Positions 28,316 through 35,705 of a stretch of 37,334 nt of DNA are shown piece after piece. Source of the DNA: Neisseriaceae bacterium (GTDB taxonomy: Bacteria; Pseudomonadota; Gammaproteobacteria; Burkholderiales; UBA11063). The translations under genes and the position numbers were made by a program. The notes below the pieces were generated by a model. That model was given only the letters and a program-made list of their open reading frames with translations, ran no database searches and was not told the DNA's origin. How positions within the stretch are numbered: position 1 is the stretch's first letter; every line of letters begins with the position of its first letter. The stretch spans positions 1 to 37,334 of the forward strand of contig RXKI01000080.1 of assembly GCA_003962895.1 (NCBI GenBank). The letters run 5' to 3'.

Positions 28316-28929
28316 CTTATAAATTCTCCGTAATGAAACCAATATTGTTTATCACCACAGATGACTGCTGGTCCGTTCCATCGATGTCTAGCTCCATGAA
28401 ACCAATATTCCTTGTCTCCATTTGAATATTCAATAGCTGGTTTGTCTTTTTCTCTGTGTAGTTTTCCATCAAAATACCATTCTTTTGTTCCATTATCAAA
28501 AACAACAGAAGGCATGCCATTAATAGAATGCAAAATAGCTTCATCTTGATTAGTAGTAGAAAACTTTGAAGAAGGGATGAAAAGGAACTCTTTAAATCCA
28601 TCTTTTTGATTTATTATATATTTCTTTCCATGTATAAAGAAATGTTCTTTTTGATGACTCGACAATTTATTGTAAGAAAAGACTACAGCAGGCTTATTAT
28701 TATCTCTATGTCTGCGTCCATATAAATACCAATGCTTTGTCCCACAAAAATTTTCAACAGCAGGCAAATCTTTGTCTCTGTGAACATAATTATCTTTAAT
28801 CCAAATTCTATCTTTTACATCATAAACAACATCTTTGAAATTTTTTCTTTTTTGTTCTTTATTTAAATAAGCTGTTTTAAGATTTTCTTTAACAATAGAA
28901 AATGGAGTTCGAATTACAATGGTCATCAT
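28303..28929 (-). CDS. MORN-like repeat protein, MMTI type (copy B)
   Basis: 208 residues starting MMTIVIRTPFSIVKENLKTA, paralog of the 25919 protein along its length. Units HRDKDLPAVEN, HRDNNKPAVVF, GMPSVVF, HREKDKPAIEY and HRWNGPAVIC; ends FIRCIA. An ATGATG pair 3 nt after the upstream stop gives two possible starts. Confidence 0.87.
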   Translation of the reverse strand: MMTIVIRTPFSIVKENLKTAYLNKEQKRKNFKDVVYDVKDRIWIKDNYVHRDKDLPAVENFCGTKHWYLYGRRHRDNNKPAVVFSYNKLSSHQKEHFFIHGKKYIINQKDGFKEFLFIPSSKFSTTNQDEAILHSINGMPSVVFDNGTKEWYFDGKLHREKDKPAIEYSNGDKEYWFHGARHRWNGPAVICGDKQYWFHYGEFIRCIA

Positions 28930-28932
28930 AAT

Positions 28933-29388
28933 TTATACTCCTTTCTTGTTTTCTTCTTTTATAAATTTGTCCATCTCAAACCAGTATTGTTTATTTCCGC
29001 AGATAACAGCAGGACCGTCTTCTCTGTGCCTTTTCCCAAAACACCAATATTCTTCGTCTCCATTTGAATACTCAATAGCAGGTAGATCAATCCTATGTAA
29101 TTTTTGTGCCCAATACCATTCTTTTGTTCCGCTTTTCCAAATCACTTTTGGATAAAATAAAGATTCAGAATTACGAACCAATTTTACATCATCTCTTAGT
29201 TGATAAAGAGACCCTTCTTTGAAATAACTATAAATCATGTATTCATCTGTTCTATCATGTACTGAATGTCTTTTGAAAATAGAAGAAGGAGCAAACTTAT
29301 GTCTATGTTCAATTAACACTCCAAACTGGTTTTTCTTTTTCCAAGTTTCAATTATTTGTTTTTTTAAAGGTCTGCACATTATGTACAT
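28933..29388 (-). CDS. MORN-like repeat protein, diverged N-terminal half
   Basis: 151 residues starting MYIMCRPLKKQIIETWKKKN. Units: HRHKFAPSSIF (diverged), YPKVIW, HRIDLPAIEY, HREDGPAVIC; ends FIKEENKKGV. Variable middle DEYMIYSYFKEGSLYQLRDD. 10-nt overlap at its start with the 29379 gene. Confidence 0.86.
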   Translation of the reverse strand: MYIMCRPLKKQIIETWKKKNQFGVLIEHRHKFAPSSIFKRHSVHDRTDEYMIYSYFKEGSLYQLRDDVKLVRNSESLFYPKVIWKSGTKEWYWAQKLHRIDLPAIEYSNGDEEYWCFGKRHREDGPAVICGNKQYWFEMDKFIKEENKKGV

Positions 29389-30107
29389 TTTATTTTCCTT
29401 CTAACAAAACGTCCATATTCAAACCATATTTTATTCCCATTAGCATACTCAACAGCAGGACCATCTAATCTATGTCTCTCTCCATGAATCCACCACTCTT
29501 TGTCCCCATTTGAATAAATCACAGCAGGACCATACTCTCTATGTAATTTTCCAGCACAGTGCCATTCTTTTGTTTCTCTTTTTCTAAACCAAGATTTTCT
29601 AACTACAGATGGAATATCACCATAGCTATGATAATGATTTAAATCTGTGTGTCCTGATCCCAAAAAAATTAATTTAACAAAACTTTCTTTTAATTCTGTA
29701 CTATACCCATACGATCCACTAACTTTGGTTCCGTTTAAAAAATGATTGATATAATGAATTAATTCTCCTTTTAAGAATTTTTCTGAACATTCTTGCAGAT
29801 GGATTTCATCTTCAAGCCACCATTCTTTTATTATGCCTCCTTTTATGATTTTAATACGAGCAGGATTTCCTCCAAGTCTATGACGTTTTCCCTTACAATA
29901 CCATTCTTTTGATCCATCTTTGTAAATTACCGCTGGGAGATCGTTATCTCGATGAATCTTTCCATAATGATACCAAACTTCTTTGTCTGGAAAAATAACC
30001 GCAGGACCATTGTCTTTATGAATTCTACCATTTTTGTAATGATAGAGAGCATCTTCTTTTTGTATCCAACAAGTTTTATTTTCTTTTTTGGTTCGATTTC
30101 TAATCAT
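29379..30107 (-). CDS. Long MORN-like repeat protein
   Basis: 242 residues starting MIRNRTKKENKTCWIQKEDA. Units HKDNGPAVIF, HRDNDLPAVIY, HRLGGNPARIK, a diverged GDIPSVV, HREYGPAVIY, HRLDGPAVEY. The DNA around HRDNDLPAVIYKDGSKEWYC closely matches part of the exported 8794 protein, showing exchange between distant members. It ends RRKIKCT. Confidence 0.87.
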   Translation of the reverse strand: MIRNRTKKENKTCWIQKEDALYHYKNGRIHKDNGPAVIFPDKEVWYHYGKIHRDNDLPAVIYKDGSKEWYCKGKRHRLGGNPARIKIIKGGIIKEWWLEDEIHLQECSEKFLKGELIHYINHFLNGTKVSGSYGYSTELKESFVKLIFLGSGHTDLNHYHSYGDIPSVVRKSWFRKRETKEWHCAGKLHREYGPAVIYSNGDKEWWIHGERHRLDGPAVEYANGNKIWFEYGRFVRRKIKCT

Positions 30108-30585
30108 TAATAAATTCCCCTAATTCATAAAAATATTGTTTGTTTCCATAGACTACTGCGGGTCCGTCCAATCTATGTCGCTTCCCAAAAAACCACCATT
30201 CTTTATCTCCGTTTGAGTATTCAACGGCAGGGCCATTATCTCTATGCAATTCTCTTTTTCTTTCCCATGCTGTATCTTTGTGACGCCACCACTCTTTTGT
30301 TCCATTTTCATAAATTACAGTGGGCAATTTATTTTCTAAATCTCTGTTTATACTAGACAAAATCAAGCAATTTTGTTTTTTTACATAACAACCTCCAAAA
30401 ACATACCAAATTTCACAAAAAGTTTTTACCTTCCCACTTTTTTCAGAATACCTACAAAATGCTGGTTTTCTAAGTCTGTGAAGTTTCGCTCTATTTTTAA
30501 ATACAACATGCCATCTTTCGACAACGATATATTTTTCGAAAATAGAGTCATCAGAAACAACTTTTGTTCTTGTAACATAATACAT
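30100..30585 (-). CDS. MORN-like repeat protein
   Basis: 161 residues starting MYYVTRTKVVSDDSIFEKYI. Units HRLRKPAFCRY, a diverged LPTVIY, HRDNGPAVEY, HRLDGPAVVY; ends FIND with an 8-nt overlap to the next start. Variable: CEIWYVFGGCYVKKQNCLIL. Confidence 0.86.
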   Translation of the reverse strand: MYYVTRTKVVSDDSIFEKYIVVERWHVVFKNRAKLHRLRKPAFCRYSEKSGKVKTFCEIWYVFGGCYVKKQNCLILSSINRDLENKLPTVIYENGTKEWWRHKDTAWERKRELHRDNGPAVEYSNGDKEWWFFGKRHRLDGPAVVYGNKQYFYELGEFIND

Positions 30586-30593
30586 TTCAAATC

Positions 30594-31151
30594 CTAATCA
30601 TTAATTAACTTAACAAATTTTCCATTTTTGAAATAATAATTCTTTTTGCCAATAATTACTGCTGGACCTCTTGTTCTATGTCTTACGCCGAAATGCCAAT
30701 ATTCTTTATCTCCATTTGAGTATTCTACTGCTGGGCCTTTCTCTCTATGCAATCTCCCGTTAAACCAATATTCTTTGTCGCCATTTGAAAATTCTATAGC
30801 AGGTAATTTTTTTCTACTTAAAACTCCTAAATGGTAAAAAAATTTTGTTTTTCCTTCTAAAATGTATTGTTCACCATGACAAAAAAAATATTCAAATCCT
30901 CCAACAAGAACGATAGCAGGCAAATCGTTATCACGATGATTTTTTCCTTCGAAATACCATTCTTTATTACCATTTGAATATTCTACTGCTGGTAGATCGC
31001 CATCACGATGTTTCAGTCCATTAACCCACCATTCTTTAGTTCCATTGGATTTTTCTAGTGCTGGGAGTTTTTTATAACGATGCTTTTTCCCATCTTTCCA
31101 CCATTGTCTACATACAGATAGTCCTAAAGGCTTGATAAGCAAACTCTTCAT
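30594..31151 (-). CDS. MORN-like repeat protein, first gene of the right leftward operon
   Basis: 185 residues starting MKSLLIKPLGLSVCRQWWKD. Six fairly regular units (HRYKKLPALEK, HRDGDLPAVEY, HRDNDLPAIVL, SRKKLPAIEF, HREKGPAVEY, HRTRGPAVII); ends FVKLIND. AAGGAGAATTAA precedes the ATG, the best ribosome site in the array, as expected for the leading gene, which cannot rely on translational coupling. Confidence 0.87.
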   Translation of the reverse strand: MKSLLIKPLGLSVCRQWWKDGKKHRYKKLPALEKSNGTKEWWVNGLKHRDGDLPAVEYSNGNKEWYFEGKNHRDNDLPAIVLVGGFEYFFCHGEQYILEGKTKFFYHLGVLSRKKLPAIEFSNGDKEYWFNGRLHREKGPAVEYSNGDKEYWHFGVRHRTRGPAVIIGKKNYYFKNGKFVKLIND

Positions 31152-31238
31152 TTAATTCTCCTTGGAAGGACTATACTTTGTACAATCGCAAAAATAAAAT
31201 ACAAAAACACTAAATATATTAGAACACAGGAGAATGTG
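31152..31238. promoter_or_regulatory. Divergent promoter region
   Basis: Leftward: -10-like TATAGT (31175-31170 on the minus strand) with a weak -35, before AAGGAG and the 31151 start. Rightward: TATATT at 31215-31220 and AGGAG at 31228-31232, 6 nt before ATG 31239. Confidence 0.5.
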
Positions 31239-32219
31239 ATGAAGAAAAATTTATATGTATCATTTCTTTTATTGTTGGCTATTTTTTCTGTCTGGTCTTT
31301 TAAAAGACAAAAAGAAGAACAAAAAAACATACCAATAGAAAAAATAGAAATTAAAGAATCAGAAGTAGAAGAAGAAAAACCAGAAGAAATTAAAGAGGAA
31401 GAACCTCCAAAAGAAGAAGTCAAAGAAGAACCTGAATGGATTACATATCCTAAATTAAGAGAAGTAAACAACTTAGGAGTTGTTTTAAGTGACATAGAAT
31501 CTCACATGCCAGCAGGACATCATTTCGTCGACCCAGATAAAGTCACATGGGCACACGAGACTACTCATGGAATAAATAACGATATAAGAAACTCAAAAGG
31601 AAGAGGCATCAATGCATTTTATGTACTAAATGATAAAGCAGCAGTGATCGCAGAACCTAGAACAACCATAAGAAGAGTCGCTTCTACAATTCCACCAGTT
31701 TTAAGAGGATTCTCATACCAGCTTTACCTAGTTCAACAAGCAGGAGACTGGAACAATGAACCTCTTTATCTTATGGATGAATGGACAGCTTACGCAAACG
31801 GGGCAGAATGTGCAATAGAGATAGATAAAGATAGAGTAGCATCAGACCTTATAAGCAGCCATAATTTTAATGTATATTGTCTCTATTTGGCAAAATGCAT
31901 TAAAGAAGATTGCCCAGATTATGATGATAAACAATTTAAAGCATATTTAAAATGGGGGATTGAAAGAGTTTTTGATTTATCTAAAAATTCAGGATTTTTA
32001 ACATCTTATAGAATAGAAAAACAAAAAGTTGTTATCATACACATTCATAAAAAAATTAAAAACAAAGAAACAAAAGATCATTTCTTCTTGACAGAAGCAG
32101 ATTTGAACGTAGAAAGTTATTTAAATAAAGTTAGACAAGCAAGAGAAGCAGAGTTATTAAGAACTTTCATGAAAGAATACTTTGGCGAAGAATGGTGCAA
32201 AAAAACTTATGGGTTTTAA
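31239..32219 (+). CDS. Membrane-anchored HExxH zinc metallopeptidase-like protein
   Basis: 326 residues from ATG 31239; a GTG three bases earlier is too close to AGGAG. An N-terminal membrane segment or signal (YVSFLLLLAIFSVWSF) is followed by a Glu/Lys/Pro-rich linker (residues ~22-68). The catalytic-type motif is HETTH (106-110), with a probable third ligand in DEWTAY (E181), the gluzincin pattern. The likely role is a protease acting at the envelope or outside the cell; the substrate is unknown. Its TAA directly precedes the terminase-like ATG, so both are co-transcribed. Confidence 0.82.
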   Translation: MKKNLYVSFLLLLAIFSVWSFKRQKEEQKNIPIEKIEIKESEVEEEKPEEIKEEEPPKEEVKEEPEWITYPKLREVNNLGVVLSDIESHMPAGHHFVDPDKVTWAHETTHGINNDIRNSKGRGINAFYVLNDKAAVIAEPRTTIRRVASTIPPVLRGFSYQLYLVQQAGDWNNEPLYLMDEWTAYANGAECAIEIDKDRVASDLISSHNFNVYCLYLAKCIKEDCPDYDDKQFKAYLKWGIERVFDLSKNSGFLTSYRIEKQKVVIIHIHKKIKNKETKDHFFLTEADLNVESYLNKVRQAREAELLRTFMKEYFGEEWCKKTYGF

Positions 32220-33017
32220 ATGATAGATCATCAAAAAGAAATTATAAAATGTTCATCTGATTTTTTTTACTTTTGTGAAAATTATATCTTTATAAAGACA
32301 ATTAATTTTCCTGTTAAATTTAAATTATATGAATATCAAAAAAGATTATTTAATCATTGGGAAAAACACGATCATTCAATACAAAGTAAATTCAGACAAG
32401 GTGGATTCACAACACTGGTAACAATCTATGCTTTGTGGCTATGTCTGTTCAAAGAAAATCAAAAAGTAGTATTTTGCAGTAATTCAGACAGTATGTCACT
32501 AATAGTCGGAGAATCAATCTTAAAATTTGCAATAGCAACACTTCCAGATTGGCTCAAGGGAAACGTTTTGAAAATGACAAGTCAATATCAAAAGAAATTT
32601 GAAGATACAAATTCAACTTTTGTTTTAAAAAATCCAAAACATTTATCAACAATCGGCGAACCAATATCATTACTAATATTAGACGAAATTGACACTTGTT
32701 TCACAGAAAAGAACTGGTCTGCTGTTTACCCCTATATAAAAGGCAAGGTAATTGCACAGTCAACATTAAGTAACAACGACACATGGTTTTGGGGAAAATT
32801 AATCGATGCTAAAATCAAAATAAACTCATTTAATTCATTTGAATGTCATTATAAAGAACGTCCAGAATTTGACGAAAAATGGGAAATAGAAATGAAAAAA
32901 AATAGCATCTATTGGGAACAAGAATTTGAACAAAAAGCAATAGACACAGATGTTAAAGAAATAATTAAAGAAACAAAACAAAAAAAGAAAAGATATAGAG
33001 ATATTAATGAAGTTTAA
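32220..33017 (+). CDS. Terminase-like packaging ATPase, N-terminal domain only
   Basis: 265 residues. The order matches the ATPase half of phage large terminases: CSSDFFYFCENYI at the start, KLYEYQKRLF, a Walker-A-like FRQGGFTT (58-65), and Walker B LLILDE (151-156) followed by an STLSNND coupling motif. The lysine-poor Walker A (RQxGxT) occurs in this family. The nuclease domain (another ~200-250 residues) is missing; the protein ends in a basic KETKQKKKR tail. Either a split terminase with the nuclease elsewhere, or a relic or accessory ATPase. It converges with the 33014 gene with 4 nt of overlap. Confidence 0.78.
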   Translation: MIDHQKEIIKCSSDFFYFCENYIFIKTINFPVKFKLYEYQKRLFNHWEKHDHSIQSKFRQGGFTTLVTIYALWLCLFKENQKVVFCSNSDSMSLIVGESILKFAIATLPDWLKGNVLKMTSQYQKKFEDTNSTFVLKNPKHLSTIGEPISLLILDEIDTCFTEKNWSAVYPYIKGKVIAQSTLSNNDTWFWGKLIDAKIKINSFNSFECHYKERPEFDEKWEIEMKKNSIYWEQEFEQKAIDTDVKEIIKETKQKKKRYRDINEV

Positions 33018-33394
33018 TTAATTACAATTATTCCTAAATTTTGCCAATCACTTATTTTAGCAGAATCTTCATTAAAAGGCCAATCGTCAATTTCAATGAT
33101 GTCGTTTTCATCATCGTAACTAGCCCAATGCAAAATCCATTCTGCCCCATCATCATAAACTGCTAAATAAAAATTATCATTGGGAGGATTTGGTTTAACC
33201 CAATTTTCTTTAACAGTTGCAGCAGGTTTTTTTAAATTTTCTAACAAATTTAATTGTGAATCTAAAATTTCAATTAAATGATTGTATTTAAGTTTTGCTT
33301 CTTCATTTGCAGCACAATAAAAAGCAGAGCAAGAACAATTTTTCATTGCACATTGCTTTACCATCGCTTTCATTCTGGCAACACTACTATACAT
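33014..33394 (-). CDS. Small protein of unknown function, end of the accessory operon
   Basis: 126 residues starting MYSSVARMKAMVKQCAMKNC. The N-terminal helix contains CSCSAFYCAANEE; the C-terminal half is acidic and aromatic (FYLAVYDDGAEWILHWASYD, EIDDWPFNED), the DDGAEWILHWASYDD part resembling small phage proteins with a beta-hairpin. No family named. Overlaps the 33387 gene by 8 nt. Confidence 0.75.
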   Translation of the reverse strand: MYSSVARMKAMVKQCAMKNCSCSAFYCAANEEAKLKYNHLIEILDSQLNLLENLKKPAATVKENWVKPNPPNDNFYLAVYDDGAEWILHWASYDDENDIIEIDDWPFNEDSAKISDWQNLGIIVIN

Positions 33395-33575
33395 TTTTTT
33401 CGCCAGTTAATTGAATTAAAACCATCAATTCTTGAAGTTCGTCTTCTATTTCTTCTATATTTCTTGCAGTATCAATTTCTAATTGACACTCTTCGCAACA
33501 ATTGCAAACAACATCATCATGTTTAACTCCTTTGGGAAACAATTTTTTGCATTTAAAATACAAATCATTTCTCAA
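33387..33575 (-). CDS. Small Cys-rich protein
   Basis: 62 residues starting MRNDLYFKCKKLFPKG. Cys at 24, 26, 27 and 30 (CNCCEEC) could bind a metal, followed by an acidic helix (DTARNIEEIEDELQELMVL), probably a coiled coil. Co-translated with its neighbour. Confidence 0.72.
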   Translation of the reverse strand: MRNDLYFKCKKLFPKGVKHDDVVCNCCEECQLEIDTARNIEEIEDELQELMVLIQLTGEKNV

Positions 33576-33587
33576 GGTAAATCCTCA

Positions 33588-33833
33588 TCATCTTAAATAT
33601 CCATGAGTTCCCAAGAATTCAAAAACATGTTTGATTTGTTTTGAATCTAGTGGTTTAGGAAAAAAGAATTTAGACTCAGAAGCATAACACAAAGCATTTC
33701 CGTCACCGTAAGAAAGTTTAATCACTTTCTTCCCAAACCCAGCAAAATCCTGAGTCGGTGATTCAAAAATTAAATCTTCACGTTCTTTACGAACGGGAGC
33801 TAAAACTGCGTTTTTCTTTGCTTGTTTTTTCAT
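33588..33833 (-). CDS. Small protein of unknown function
   Basis: 81 residues starting MKKQAKKNAVLAPVRKERED. A basic N-terminus, then DFAGFGKKVIKLSYGDGNAL and a helical end (KQIKHVFEFLGTHGYLR). ATG overlaps the upstream TGA (ATGA). Confidence 0.72.
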   Translation of the reverse strand: MKKQAKKNAVLAPVRKEREDLIFESPTQDFAGFGKKVIKLSYGDGNALCYASESKFFFPKPLDSKQIKHVFEFLGTHGYLR

Positions 33834-34123
33834 GTTGCTTGTTCGTAAGTTTTTTCAAAAATATCTGGCTTACAAGGATACAATTCACCATTAATTCCTT
33901 GAATGATCCAATCATCCCAAGTAATACGATGAATTCCTTCTAAAGTAACAATCTCAAGCAATTCACGATCTCCTTCTGTGACCTGCAAAGCTCCTACTGT
34001 GCCAGAATTTAAATCCCACGCACGATTAAGCCATTCGGGCCAATCTCTATTGTCCCATCTTCTGGCTTTCGTCATCTGAAACGCTTCAATGACAATGGGT
34101 TTCTTTCGCCATTTGTAATTCAT
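33830..34123 (-). CDS. PGDYG-type phage protein
   Basis: 97 residues from ATG 34123 (MNYKWRKKPIVIEAFQMTKA); a TTG 12 nt earlier lies in the upstream gene. The start RKKPIVIEAFQ, the middle ETVTLEG-like LEIVTLEGIHRITWDDWII and the end GELYPCKPDIFEKTYE are the hallmark of a very widespread family of small phage proteins. The molecular role of the family is not established. Good evidence for phage origin. Confidence 0.88.
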   Translation of the reverse strand: MNYKWRKKPIVIEAFQMTKARRWDNRDWPEWLNRAWDLNSGTVGALQVTEGDRELLEIVTLEGIHRITWDDWIIQGINGELYPCKPDIFEKTYEQAT

Positions 34124-34125
34124 GA

Positions 34126-34323
34126 TTACTCGCAATCAGGGGGGCCATCAATCCAACTATCAGTCCATTGATAAAAAACATCCAAATCTTTACTTGTTTT
34201 TGCTTCTTTTATACCTTCGATCATTTCATTGTGACCAAGGTCTTTCTTGTGATATTTATCTCTATACCAAATAACCAAATCAATTAATACTTGTTTTTCT
34301 TCGTCTAAAGTTTCGTTTGTCAT
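34126..34323 (-). CDS. Small acidic protein, unknown function
   Basis: 65 residues from ATG 34323 (MTNETLDEEKQVLIDLVIWY); a TTG start overlapping the upstream gene would add four residues. Helical and charged (YRDKYHKKDLGHNEMIEGIK), ending DSWIDGPPDCE. Stop is 2 nt before the next ATG. Confidence 0.7.
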   Translation of the reverse strand: MTNETLDEEKQVLIDLVIWYRDKYHKKDLGHNEMIEGIKEAKTSKDLDVFYQWTDSWIDGPPDCE

Positions 34324-34327
34324 TTTA

Positions 34328-34903
34328 TTACTCAATAAATGCCATGATTATCAAAAAAATAAGCAATCCTACAAAAATAGATACATAAAAAAAAGGAGAC
34401 GGCTCAGAATTTAATTCTTTTGAATCGATGAGAGATGACTCTTCTTTGCAATCAGTATATAAATTTAAATCAATTTCAAATGTATTCGGTTTTACAAACT
34501 CTGGGTTAAACAGCCATTCTTTGTCCCAAATTTTATAAAAACCATCATATAAACAATAAGTGTAAGAATAGCATCCAGTAAGTCCACTATAGTCGGTTCT
34601 TGTCACAGCATTATCAGTTAAAAAAACATGATCTTCTTTTGCATATAAAGAATACGCTTTCTCTCTCAACTCTTCATGAGAATTTTTTGGTAAAAAATAT
34701 TTACAACCATAAATTCCATTGAGAACTTCCCTCTCTGGGGATATTGTGTCAATGTGTTTGTAAAATCCTGTTTTTGGATTTAATTTTAAAATATAAATAT
34801 CTCTGTTCTTCATCAAAGCATGATGTTGCTCTTTTAAATTTTTATAACCATCCCGTCTATTACAATAACCAACAGGAGAATTATTTTTACTATACCCTTT
34901 CAA
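34328..34903 (-). CDS. Tail-anchored membrane protein, probable TTG start
   Basis: About 191 residues if TTG 34903 is the start (LKGYSKNNSPVGYCNRRD), overlapping the upstream TGA as TTGA; GGACGGA lies 5-11 nt before it. The frame itself is open to 34951. The soluble part is rich in Tyr and charged residues (DYSGLTGCYSYTYCLYDGFY), followed by a Ser/Glu-rich linker and a C-terminal membrane helix (FFYVSIFVGLLIFLIIMAF). No family recognised. A downstream ATG (in ALMKNRD) would be the next choice. Confidence 0.68.
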   Translation of the reverse strand: MKGYSKNNSPVGYCNRRDGYKNLKEQHHALMKNRDIYILKLNPKTGFYKHIDTISPEREVLNGIYGCKYFLPKNSHEELREKAYSLYAKEDHVFLTDNAVTRTDYSGLTGCYSYTYCLYDGFYKIWDKEWLFNPEFVKPNTFEIDLNLYTDCKEESSLIDSKELNSEPSPFFYVSIFVGLLIFLIIMAFIE

Positions 34904-35145
34904 AATGATCCGTCCGATCTTTCCATCTTTGGAACAAATTTGGAAGCACAATCATCGCAAATATATGCTCTAAAAACAGTTCCAGACATATTCAAATCAT
35001 ACTTCTCAGAGCCATAGGCAAAAAGAAATTTAATTTCTCCTCCGCCCCACGGCTGTCTAGTATCCCAAGCATTTGGACACGCAGGCTCCAATTGTTTGTC
35101 ACAAAACAGACAAGGTTTAGTTTCTTCTGGCAATTCTTCAGACAT
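34900..35145 (-). CDS. Small zinc-binding phage protein
   Basis: 81 residues starting MSEELPEETKPCLFCDKQLE. C12-LF-C15 and C63-DD-C66 (YICDDCASKF) frame a beta-rich middle with GGGEIKFLFAYGSEKYD. This Cys arrangement with the YGSxxYD core occurs in many small phage proteins of unknown role. Starts after GGAGAAAAAC. Confidence 0.8.
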   Translation of the reverse strand: MSEELPEETKPCLFCDKQLEPACPNAWDTRQPWGGGEIKFLFAYGSEKYDLNMSGTVFRAYICDDCASKFVPKMERSDGSF

Positions 35146-35173
35146 GTTTTTCTCCTATTTTTTTATTATAGTT

Positions 35174-35317
35174 TTAATAAGCGAATAAATAAACCAAAAA
35201 AACAATAGACAAAAGAACAAAACCCAAAAAAGATAAAAAAGCCCTATCAGCCATTTTATTCATTTTTTCAAAATCTCTGAATGAATCATTGATTTGATTT
35301 ATTTTTCTTTTAGACAT
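35174..35317 (-). CDS. 47-residue tail-anchored membrane protein
   Basis: From ATG 35317 (MSKRKINQINDSFRDFEKMN), overlapping the upstream gene end by 8 nt; a longer frame from 35359 lies within that gene. A basic/polar head is followed by a membrane helix (FLSFLGFVLLSIVFLVYLF). Confidence 0.7.
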   Translation of the reverse strand: MSKRKINQINDSFRDFEKMNKMADRAFLSFLGFVLLSIVFLVYLFAY

Positions 35318-35705
35318 TATTGATTTCTTGAAGAATTCCTTCGACTGTAAGAATCTCATTTTTACCTAGAAAAGGCTTCAAGGAAATCCAATCAATAATA
35401 TCATTACTGGCTCTTGTGTTGCCTTTGACATAAGGATTTTTCGCCAAAGTAATATGAGGAATTCTATCCTTAGACTTAATCTCATCACAGGAAACCTTAA
35501 CAGCAATAGTTTGTGTGCAAAATCCAATTTCTTTTACAATCAATGTGAATTTTTTTCCTAAATGAGCCTTATGCTCATCTAAAGCTGGTCCTTCATTAAT
35601 CACATGTTCTTTAGACAACTCTATCCAATCATTTGGAATGAAGTTTTCTAATTTTGATTTAAGATTTTTTTTAGACTTATCTGTCAAAACTATTGCTGAT
35701 TGCAT
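35310..35705 (-). CDS. Single-HxT 2H-phosphoesterase-like protein
   Basis: 131 residues starting MQSAIVLTDKSKKNLKSKLE. EHVINEGPALDEHKAHLGKK, FTLIVKEIGFCTQTIAVKV and RIPHITLAKN (H84-I-T86), followed by RASNDIIDWISLKPF, resemble the C-terminal phosphodiesterase domain of tRNA-ligase-type RNA repair enzymes. Only one HxT is clear; a second catalytic His could be H45 or H48 (DEHKAH). If right, it would act on cyclic phosphate ends of RNA, perhaps repairing tRNA cut by host defence. Overlaps the 35690 gene by 16 nt. Confidence 0.6.
   Translation of the reverse strand: MQSAIVLTDKSKKNLKSKLENFIPNDWIELSKEHVINEGPALDEHKAHLGKKFTLIVKEIGFCTQTIAVKVSCDEIKSKDRIPHITLAKNPYVKGNTRASNDIIDWISLKPFLGKNEILTVEGILQEINNV

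Larger units (their letters stand above)
6725..31151 (-). repeat. 37-gene array of MORN-like repeat paralogs
   Basis: All members are built from a ~23-residue unit W(W/Y)xxGK(R/L)HRx(D/N)GPA(V/I)xYxNG(D/T)KE, resembling the MORN_2 / YwqK-type repeat. A typical member has MY(C/S)L, one or two diverged units, a variable stretch, then near-constant units ending GPAVIYGNKQYWFENGEF(I/V)KCIV. Genes are contiguous or overlapping over about 24 kb, interrupted by a few unrelated genes and one opposite-strand gene (22940-23860). The unit is known for structural or binding roles in other proteins; the role here is not known. Confidence 0.9.

Noticed and set aside
31148-31495. 115-aa minus-strand ORF rich in Ser
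   Set aside because: Antisense shadow of the Glu/Lys-rich stalk of the peptidase gene; covers the promoter region and lacks a ribosome site.
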